Assembly (NCBI GenBank): GCA_035575515.1
Contig: DATLXU010000058.1
Coordinates: 1 to 61,738 of the forward strand
DNA: 61,738 bases
From: DATLXU01 sp035575515
GTDB taxonomy: Bacteria; Acidobacteriota; Blastocatellia; UBA7656
Direction: 5' to 3'
This document shows positions 55,806 to 61,738 of the stretch, in pieces (position 1 is the first letter of the stretch; the number at the start of each line of letters is the position of its first letter). The translations under genes were made by a program, and so were the position numbers. The notes under the pieces were generated by a model. That model had not been told where the DNA came from. It worked only from the letters and a program-made list of their open reading frames with translations, and did no database searches.

Positions 55806-57005
55806 ATGAAGCAGGCAATTAAAAGCCGCACGTTCGGTCGCGCAATCTTTGCAGTGGTTCTTGCGCTTTCGCTGCTTGCTTTCTCTCTGATTGAATCGCA
55901 CGGCTCGATTGATTCAGCTCCGCAGTATCAATCAAGAGAAACTGCCAGCACAGCGCGCAGCTTTGTCTATACAATCACCAATGCGAGCGATGCCAACTCA
56001 ATAGCTGCTTACAGCCGCAACGCGGAAACTGGCGAGCTTACATTCATCGGGACTTTCCCGACGGGCGGGCGCGGCACGGGAGCCATAGTTGATTCGCAAA
56101 GCCCCATTGTCGCAAACGCCGATGGCACGCGGCTCTACGCAGTCAACACCGCGAGCAACGATATTTCTGTGATGGCGATTCGCGATGACGGCTCGCTTGA
56201 ATTGATAGGCTCGCCCGTCCCGTCAAATGGAATCGCGCCCGCGAGCCTTGCGTTGTTTGATGATCTGCTCTACGTCACGAACAAAGGCAACGGCTCAACG
56301 ACAGCGAACTACACTGGATTTCGATTGAACGCCGACGAGTTAATGCCTGTTCGCCGCTCGACTGTTGAATTGAGCATCGGCGACAATCCTGGTCACATTC
56401 TGTTCAATCCGAGCGGCGATGTCGTAATCGGAACTCGCATCAGCGGGCGCGCGATTGACAGCTTCATCGTTCGCCGCAACAGCCGCAAGTACGGGCGGCT
56501 TCGCCCGGTCGCGACGCTTCGGGATCAGCCCGGCCCGTTCGGCGCGGCGTTCAATCCGGCAGCCGACAGTCAACTCATCGTCAGCAGCGTGAGGCTGCCG
56601 GGCGCGGCATCTTATCGAGTATTCAGCGACGGCGCGATTGTTCCGGTCAATGCAGTGGGCAATGCGCCTGAGCGCGCGGCGTGCTGGGTGACGGTGCATC
56701 CCGATGGCCAATTCGCGTGGGTTGCCAACACACCCTCGAATTCGCTTTCGCTTTATACAATCAACCGCGATGGCTCGCTTCGGCTTGAGGCGACTCGCAG
56801 CACTGCTGCGTTTGGTCGCCTGCCGTTTGAGATGGCGATTGATCGGGCGGGCCGGTTTCTATATGTGCTGCACGTCGGCACACAAAACATTTTGGCTCTG
56901 CGCGTGAGCCAGGACACGTCGAGCGCGGGGCTTGAAGCGGTCGGCGCGTTTGCGATTCCAATTAATTCAACTCCGATGGGATTAGTGGTAGTCGAGAAGG
57001 ATTAA
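55806..57005 (+). CDS. Exported seven-bladed lactonase-type beta-propeller
   Basis: A protein of 399 aa. The signal peptide (AIFAVVLALSLLAFSLIES) is followed by a propeller with recurring blades such as FVYTITNASDANSIAAYSRNAETGELTFIG and AWVANTPSNSLSLYTINRDGSL, as in 6-phosphogluconolactonase/YkgB-type proteins. Export argues against a pentose-phosphate role and for a binding or lactonase function outside the cytoplasm. It starts 24 bp after the zf-HC2 gene and is probably co-transcribed. A CACGGAG-type fold-back begins 6 bp after its stop. Confidence 0.85.
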   Translation: MKQAIKSRTFGRAIFAVVLALSLLAFSLIESHGSIDSAPQYQSRETASTARSFVYTITNASDANSIAAYSRNAETGELTFIGTFPTGGRGTGAIVDSQSPIVANADGTRLYAVNTASNDISVMAIRDDGSLELIGSPVPSNGIAPASLALFDDLLYVTNKGNGSTTANYTGFRLNADELMPVRRSTVELSIGDNPGHILFNPSGDVVIGTRISGRAIDSFIVRRNSRKYGRLRPVATLRDQPGPFGAAFNPAADSQLIVSSVRLPGAASYRVFSDGAIVPVNAVGNAPERAACWVTVHPDGQFAWVANTPSNSLSLYTINRDGSLRLEATRSTAAFGRLPFEMAIDRAGRFLYVLHVGTQNILALRVSQDTSSAGLEAVGAFAIPINSTPMGLVVVEKD

Positions 57006-57010
57006 GAATC

Positions 57011-57091
57011 ACCACAAAGGCACGGAGCACTCACGGAGACATTATTGATTTTAACTCTGTGTCTCGGTGCCATCCTCCGTGCCTTTGTGGT
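57011..57091. repeat. CACGGAG-type fold-back element
   Basis: ACCACAAAGGCACGGAG (57011-57027) and its exact 17-bp complement (57075-57091) flank a loop that itself holds CACGGAGAC and an imperfect inverted CTGTGTCTCGGTG. It lies just after the lactonase stop and may act as a transcript-end hairpin. Confidence 0.85.
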
Positions 57092-57162
57092 CTCATGAGT
57101 ATTCGCAACCTTGCAATCACTTTCTTTGAATGAAAATATATTCCGAGACGATTGATTCAGTT

Positions 57163-59169
57163 ATGAAGAAAACATCATTGCTCATGTTGTTCATATTGCT
57201 CGCCGGATCAATCTGGCCGGGCTTTTTATCATCAGCCGCAACCGTGAAGGAGGCGCAGTCCGAGATGCCGGAGCAAGAGGCAAAAGTGAACGCTCCAGAT
57301 TTTCCTGAAGGTCTTCAGTGGCTCAACACCGACAGGCCTTTAAGCCTGCGCCAGCTTCGCGGCAAGATCGTGCTGCTCGACTTCTGGACTTACTGCTGCA
57401 TCAACTGCATGCACATCCTGCCTGAGCTTAAAAAGATCGAGCACAAGTACAAAAACGAAGTCGTTGTAATCGGCGTGCACTCGGCCAAGTTCCAGACCGA
57501 GCGCGACACCGACAACATTCGCCAGGCAATTCTGCGCTACGAGATTGAGCATCCTGTGGTCAACGACTACGCGATGGACGTGTGGCAGGAGTACACCGTG
57601 CGCGCGTGGCCTACGCTGATGGTGATTGACCCGGCGGGCAAGCTGCTCGGTCGCATTGAAGGCGAATTCAGATCTGAATCGCTCGATGAATTTATTTCAG
57701 GTCTAATTAAAAAATACGACGCGCAGCTTGATCGCCGCCCGCTCGATTTGAAACTGGAGCGCCAGCGGATGCCCGCATCGGTGCTGGCGTTTCCCGGCAA
57801 GGTGCTTGCCGATGAAAGATCGAAGCAGTTATTCATTGCCGACTCGAATCACAACCGCATAGTTGTCACGTCGCTCGAAGACAACTCGGTCAAAGAAGTG
57901 ATCGGCAGCGGCGAGATTGGGCTTAAAGATGGCGATTTTGAAACGGCGCAGTTCAATCATCCGCAAGGCATGGCCTTTGACGGCCATCTGCTTTACGTCG
58001 CCGATACGGAAAACCATGCGCTGCGCGCGATTGATTTCGATAAGCGAACAGTCACTACCGTCGCGGGCACAGGAAAACAATCGCGCGAGTACACGACCAT
58101 CGGCGGTCAGGGCCGCGAGATTGCGCTCAACTCGCCGTGGGATGTTGTGCTCGACGGCGGAATGCTCTACATAGCGATGGCCGGGCCGCATCAACTCTGG
58201 AAGATGAATCCGCGCACGGGCGGCATAGTGCCATATGCTGGGACGGGGATGGAGCGGCGAATTGACGGGCCGCTCAACCAGGCCGCGCTCGCGCAACCTT
58301 CAGGCATCACGACCGACGGCAAGAAATTATATTTTGCTGACAGCGAAGTAAGCTCGATTCGTTCGGCTGACCTCGACCCGCAAGGCAAAGTTGAAACAAT
58401 TGTCGGCGAAGGCCTGTTCGAGTTCGGAGACCGCGACGGACGCGGCTCGCAGGTTCGCTTGCAGCACCCGCTCGGTGTTGTTTATCACGAAGGCTCGCTG
58501 TACGTCGCAGACACTTACAACAATAAAATCAAGCGCGTCTCGCCTGCGGAAAAAACTTCGGAGACGTTTGCGGGCGCGGGCAAAGGCGGCTTTGCCGACG
58601 GCGACGCGCGGCAGGCAATGTTTGATGAGCCGGGCGGCGTGAGCATAGCTTTCGGCAAGCTCTATGTCGCAGACACAAATAATCATGCGATTCGCGTTGT
58701 TGATTTGAAATCGAAGCGAGTCGAGACGCTTCAATTCAAAAACATGGAGAAGCTGCGCCCGCCAATGAGAGCAAGACAGTTTGCGGGCGAAGTAATCGAG
58801 TTGCCTGCGCAGACGATTGAGCCGGGTGATGCGACTATCACATTGCAGCTTGAACTGCCCGCAGGCTACAAGCTGAATGCGCAGGCTCCATCAGCCGTCG
58901 CCGTCACGACAACACAGAAAGAGGTTGCCGCGATTAATGGCCAGCCGTCGTTTCGCAATCCTCAATTCCCTTTGAGCGTTCCGGTGAAAGTCGCGGAAGG
59001 GCAGACGACGGTCAACGTTGAGTTCACTGTTTATTATTGCGAGTCGGCGAAAGAGAGCCTCTGCTATTTCAAAGAAGCTCGCGTCATCGCGCCCATCGTT
59101 GTAAAGCGCGGCGCAGGCGCGCACAAGATAGCGGCCACCTACAAGCTAACGCTTGAAGCGAAGCGATAA
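57163..59169 (+). CDS. Exported thioredoxin-like/NHL-repeat protein (NHLRC2-like)
   Basis: A protein of 668 aa. The start at 57163 gives a signal peptide (MKKTSLLMLFILLAGSIWPG); ATG 57130 adds 11 residues, and neither has a clear ribosome site. The thioredoxin-like domain (about 45-175) has DFWTYCCINCMHILPEL, a CxxC-type active site read as C-I-N-C, and the cis-Pro in AWPTLMVID. Six NHL-type propeller blades follow (about 195-530: HPQGMAFDGHLLYVADTENHALRAID). The last 120 residues form a beta-sandwich. The architecture matches NHLRC2 in animals, thought to be redox-active. Periplasmic disulfide chemistry is likely. Confidence 0.88.
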   Translation: MKKTSLLMLFILLAGSIWPGFLSSAATVKEAQSEMPEQEAKVNAPDFPEGLQWLNTDRPLSLRQLRGKIVLLDFWTYCCINCMHILPELKKIEHKYKNEVVVIGVHSAKFQTERDTDNIRQAILRYEIEHPVVNDYAMDVWQEYTVRAWPTLMVIDPAGKLLGRIEGEFRSESLDEFISGLIKKYDAQLDRRPLDLKLERQRMPASVLAFPGKVLADERSKQLFIADSNHNRIVVTSLEDNSVKEVIGSGEIGLKDGDFETAQFNHPQGMAFDGHLLYVADTENHALRAIDFDKRTVTTVAGTGKQSREYTTIGGQGREIALNSPWDVVLDGGMLYIAMAGPHQLWKMNPRTGGIVPYAGTGMERRIDGPLNQAALAQPSGITTDGKKLYFADSEVSSIRSADLDPQGKVETIVGEGLFEFGDRDGRGSQVRLQHPLGVVYHEGSLYVADTYNNKIKRVSPAEKTSETFAGAGKGGFADGDARQAMFDEPGGVSIAFGKLYVADTNNHAIRVVDLKSKRVETLQFKNMEKLRPPMRARQFAGEVIELPAQTIEPGDATITLQLELPAGYKLNAQAPSAVAVTTTQKEVAAINGQPSFRNPQFPLSVPVKVAEGQTTVNVEFTVYYCESAKESLCYFKEARVIAPIVVKRGAGAHKIAATYKLTLEAKR

Positions 59170-59178
59170 AGCGCATAA

Positions 59179-59274
59179 GGCGAAAGCGTGAAAAAGTAAA
59201 AGGCTAAGGTGACAAAGAAGATCATCTAACGTCTTTTCATTCATCTACTTCTATTCCCTTTTTGCCCTTTCGCC
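59179..59274. repeat. Possible ninth fold-back (weak)
   Basis: GGCGAAAG (59179-59186) and its complement (59267-59274) flank A-rich units such as AAAAAGTAAAAGGC and T-rich units CCCTTTTTGCCC, with partial 7-bp spacing. It starts about 10 bp after the NHL-protein stop. The register is less regular than in elements A-H. Confidence 0.4.
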
Positions 59275-59290
59275 TGTTCGTTTATACAAT
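59263..59290 (+). promoter_or_regulatory. Promoter of the zinc-cluster protein gene (leaderless)
   Basis: TTGCCC (about 59262-59267), a 17-bp spacer and TACAAT (59285-59290). ATG 59297 begins 7 bases after the -10, so the transcript should start at or next to the start codon. Confidence 0.5.
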
Positions 59291-59296
59291 GTCTCT

Positions 59297-59935
59297 ATGC
59301 CAATATGCCCGGAATGCAACAAGCGATCAGCCAAGAGGTATTGTCCCGCACTGCGCACGAAAATCTGCGCCGTCTGCTGCGCCGAAGAGCGGATGATTGA
59401 GCTTGCCTGCCCTGAAACGTGCAGCTACCTGCGCGATGCGCGCGATTCGGCTGCCGAACGCGAGCGCATCATGCGCGAAAGAGAAGCCGCCACCGAGGGC
59501 CGCGTCATCCCGCAAATTACAGAGCGGCTGTTGCCGATTCTGTTGATGACCGAAAGCACAATCATCAACACGAAGCGCGGCCTGAAAGGCTCGGCAATTG
59601 AAGACCTCGACGACCGTGAGGCGCTCGAAGCAGTCGAAAACGTTATCAAGAATCTTCAAACCGAAGAGAGCGGTTTGATCTACGAGCACACAGCAGCGAA
59701 CCCGCGCGCTGAAGAATTGAGCCGCCGAATACGCGCCGCGCTCGACGAGCTGGTTGCGCGCTACGGCGAGCAGTCGCCGCCGCGCCGAGGCGAGATAATT
59801 CAGGCGCTTGAGCACATACGCGGCGCAATCCAGTCTCATATCAAACGCGGTGAAGACCGGCGCAGCTTTCTCCGCTATATCGCGCTGTTCTTCCCCTGGC
59901 CCGAAGAAGCCGCAAAACCTCAGATCATCGTTTGA
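59297..59935 (+). CDS. Cysteine-cluster (zinc-binding) protein of unknown function
   Basis: A protein of 212 aa. The first 50 residues carry nine cysteines: CPECNKRSAKRYCPALRTK, ICAVCCAEE and LACPETCSYL, a pattern fitting two zinc sites and seen in uncharacterised acidobacterial proteins. The remainder (about 55-200) is helical and charged, with ERERIMREREAATEG as a likely coiled coil and WPEEAAKP near the C-terminus. No enzyme motif is seen. The predicted transcript is leaderless. The downstream glycosyltransferase starts 62 bp later and may share the transcript. Confidence 0.78.
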   Translation: MPICPECNKRSAKRYCPALRTKICAVCCAEERMIELACPETCSYLRDARDSAAERERIMREREAATEGRVIPQITERLLPILLMTESTIINTKRGLKGSAIEDLDDREALEAVENVIKNLQTEESGLIYEHTAANPRAEELSRRIRAALDELVARYGEQSPPRRGEIIQALEHIRGAIQSHIKRGEDRRSFLRYIALFFPWPEEAAKPQIIV

Positions 59936-59997
59936 TTATTCTTTCGCCAGCCTTGAGATGCGACCTGCGCGCGCGGTAGTGTATCTGCTCAATTGTT

Positions 59998-61738
59998 ATG
60001 ACAGATAAGCCGGCACTTTCGCGTGTGATAAATCAAACGCAGGAGTGGTTGTCGCAGCAGCTTGCGCCGCGCGACCCAAAAGCGACGGATGAAGTTTCAT
60101 CTGCGCGACCTGCGCGGCGCGCTCGATTAATCGCAATCTGCGCGTGTGTTTTTCTCCTCGCGCTCGGCGTGCGATTGCTTCACTGGCAGGACGAATACCT
60201 CAGCGCAAACATCACTCTCGGAAGCCTCACACACCGCTACGAAAAACAGGCCGCGCAGATGCTCGACGGCGAAGGCATACTCTTCCCGCGCGATTTTCAG
60301 ATGCGCGAAAACGTGCAGCAACTCATTCACCCGCCCGGCTACCCGATCTTCATCGCCGCAATCTATGCGACGCTCGGACGCTCAGACAATCTTTTGACCA
60401 TTGCGCAGATCATCGCCGACACTGCGAGCGCAGTTATAGCCTCTCTCATCACGGCAGAGTTATTCCCGCTCGCCGTAGCTGCATTGGCGGGCTTGCTCAT
60501 AGCGTTCTCTCCGCACCTTGCGCACTATTCGCTTTTCCTTCTGCCCGACTCGCTCGTTGCGCTTCCAATTCTAATCGCGGTCTATCTGATTATCAGAGCG
60601 AGCAAGCGGCCACGACTCATAACAATAATCGCGGCTGGCGTGATGATAGGTCTTTCGTGCTGGCTGCGCTCGAACGGGCTGCTGCTCGCGCTGTTTGTTG
60701 CCGCCGCAATCTTTTTATTGTTCGAACGAGGCAAGCGATTGCGCTATTCATTCGCGATGATTGCGGCGACGATCATAACGATCTCGCCGATCACGATTCG
60801 CAACGCGGTCGTCTATCATCACTTCATTCCGCTGTCGCTGGGCGCGGGAATAACGATGATCGAGGGCATTGCTGACTATGACCGTGAAAAGAGGTTCGGC
60901 ATGCCTGCAAGCGACCTTGAGAGCAAGCTAAAAGATATTGAATGGCACAACCGGCCTGATTACGGTCAGGGCCTGTGGAAGCCCGACGGAATCTACCGCG
61001 ACCAGTACCGGTTCAGGCGCGGGCTTGAGGTGATTCGCTCTCACCCCGTCTGGTTTGCTGGCGTGATGCTGCGCCGCGCCGCTTTCATGCTCCGCTACAA
61101 CAGCAGCACATCCGAAGGCTGGCCTTTCGACACGGCGCATGTTCCTGTCGTTTCGCTGGAGCCGAGCTTCGGCCATCAACTCGCGACTGCTTCTGATGCT
61201 GAGCCTGTGTGGACAAGCTCCGCTTCTGAATTGAAGGCAGACGGGCAAGCAATCGCGCCGCAGGCTGAAGCTGTGATTTCAGCAGACGGAACATCGCTTG
61301 AAATCGCGGGCGACAATTCGGAGTTTGCTGACCAGTTTGCTAGCGCGCCAATCCAAATAGAAAAGAGCACGGATTATCTGTTGCGGCTGTCGGCGAAACT
61401 ACTAGATGGCCGCGCGGCGGCCAAGGTGACAAGCAGTGACCGCCGCATCACGCTCGCCTCTGCATTCATCGAGAAGCCCGAAGAAAGAACGAAGCGAAAA
61501 GCTAAAGATGAAGACGATACGGACGCTGATGATTCAACAGATGAAAGCGGCGCGTCGCCCGGCGAAGAAGAGGCGGCTTCAACGCCAGTATTTGAAATGC
61601 CGTTTGCGAGCGGGAACCGTAGCGAAGCGCTGCTGGTCATAAGCAACAACGGGCCGTCGCAATCCCGCCCCAAAGTTGAAATCACGCGAGCCGAGCTTTA
61701 CCGACTTGGCCCGACTCCGCACCTTTGGACTCGCGTTG
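59998..61738 (+). CDS. Membrane glycosyltransferase (ArnT/PMT type), 3' end outside window
   Basis: An open reading frame runs from ATG 59998 to the window end (580 codons, no stop), so the gene is partial. After a cytoplasmic tail (about 1-44), helix one (LIAICACVFLLALGVRLLHW) leads into a loop with WQDEYL, whose Asp-Glu fits the catalytic acidic residues. QLIHPPGYPIFIAAIYA, typical of GT39/GT83 proteins, then appears, and about eight more helices up to residue 280. From about 400 a soluble domain follows (EIAGDNSEFADQFASAPIQI), with an acidic, Ser-rich insert (KAKDEDDTDADDSTDES). It probably transfers a lipid-linked sugar. It is a second member of the type encoded at 17044-19026. Confidence 0.85.
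   Translation, partial: MTDKPALSRVINQTQEWLSQQLAPRDPKATDEVSSARPARRARLIAICACVFLLALGVRLLHWQDEYLSANITLGSLTHRYEKQAAQMLDGEGILFPRDFQMRENVQQLIHPPGYPIFIAAIYATLGRSDNLLTIAQIIADTASAVIASLITAELFPLAVAALAGLLIAFSPHLAHYSLFLLPDSLVALPILIAVYLIIRASKRPRLITIIAAGVMIGLSCWLRSNGLLLALFVAAAIFLLFERGKRLRYSFAMIAATIITISPITIRNAVVYHHFIPLSLGAGITMIEGIADYDREKRFGMPASDLESKLKDIEWHNRPDYGQGLWKPDGIYRDQYRFRRGLEVIRSHPVWFAGVMLRRAAFMLRYNSSTSEGWPFDTAHVPVVSLEPSFGHQLATASDAEPVWTSSASELKADGQAIAPQAEAVISADGTSLEIAGDNSEFADQFASAPIQIEKSTDYLLRLSAKLLDGRAAAKVTSSDRRITLASAFIEKPEERTKRKAKDEDDTDADDSTDESGASPGEEEAASTPVFEMPFASGNRSEALLVISNNGPSQSRPKVEITRAELYRLGPTPHLWTRV

Overview
The window looks like chromosomal DNA of an Acidobacteriota member, most likely class Blastocatellia. 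Three things point there: an Oar-like TonB-dependent transporter with an N-terminal carboxypeptidase-regulatory domain, two VWFA proteins of the 'VWFA-related Acidobacterial' type, and several secreted or propeller families typical of that phylum. The DNA is moderately GC-rich. About 46 intact genes, one partial gene, one broken gene and one tRNA are supported. There is no CRISPR array, prophage or insertion sequence.

Layout. 1-740: untranslated leader. 740-4504: TonB-dependent transporter. 4597-13110: acyl-CoA ligase, thioesterase, quinone oxidoreductase, acyl-CoA dehydrogenase and a secreted amidohydrolase, that is, lipid and aromatic-acid catabolism with a decayed Uma2 gene. 13243-19026: aldo/keto reductase, VWFA protein, ttcA and a membrane glycosyltransferase. 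19107-24692: alpha/beta hydrolase, pyrF, a hypothetical gene, tatD and priA, all leftward. 24977-29004: ATP-grasp enzyme, a class III nucleotidyl cyclase, and a type II NADH dehydrogenase fused to a cyclic-nucleotide-binding domain. 29132-35370: lipoprotein metallopeptidase, VWFA protein, SdpI-like protein, a large exported protein and a possible small RNA. 35507-35588: tRNA-Ser(TGA). 35591-42976: a leftward envelope group with a two-subunit M16 peptidase, a beta-propeller protein and a SpoIVB-type S55 peptidase. 43326-47409: two small secreted proteins, a PLP dehydratase, and a MerR regulator with a VWA protein. 47855-50167: pseudokinase-TolB-TPR protein. 50174-54678: orphan DNA methyltransferase, thioesterase, GNAT, creatininase-family protein and benzoate-CoA-ligase-like enzyme, leftward. 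54906-61738: zf-HC2 protein, lactonase, thioredoxin-NHL protein, zinc-cluster protein and a partial glycosyltransferase.

The two most striking observations are as follows. (1) At least eight fold-back elements built from degenerate 7-bp units in inverted orientation are scattered through the window. They sit between genes and also, in frame, inside priA and a glycosyltransferase gene. Several supply the stop codon, a C-terminal tail or the start region of the neighbouring gene. Other palindromic families (a GGCTC..GAGCC palindrome, a CRCGGAG/CGCAGAG fold-back, a 34-bp perfect palindrome) lie among them and sometimes inside their loops. (2) A complete cAMP-type cyclase with a zinc ribbon lies 38 bp upstream of an NADH dehydrogenase carrying a cyclic-nucleotide-binding domain, which suggests a two-gene, second-messenger-gated respiratory switch.

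Promoters that can be read by eye include a recurring extended -10 form (TGTGCTAnnnT) and several placed so close to the start codon that the transcripts should be leaderless.
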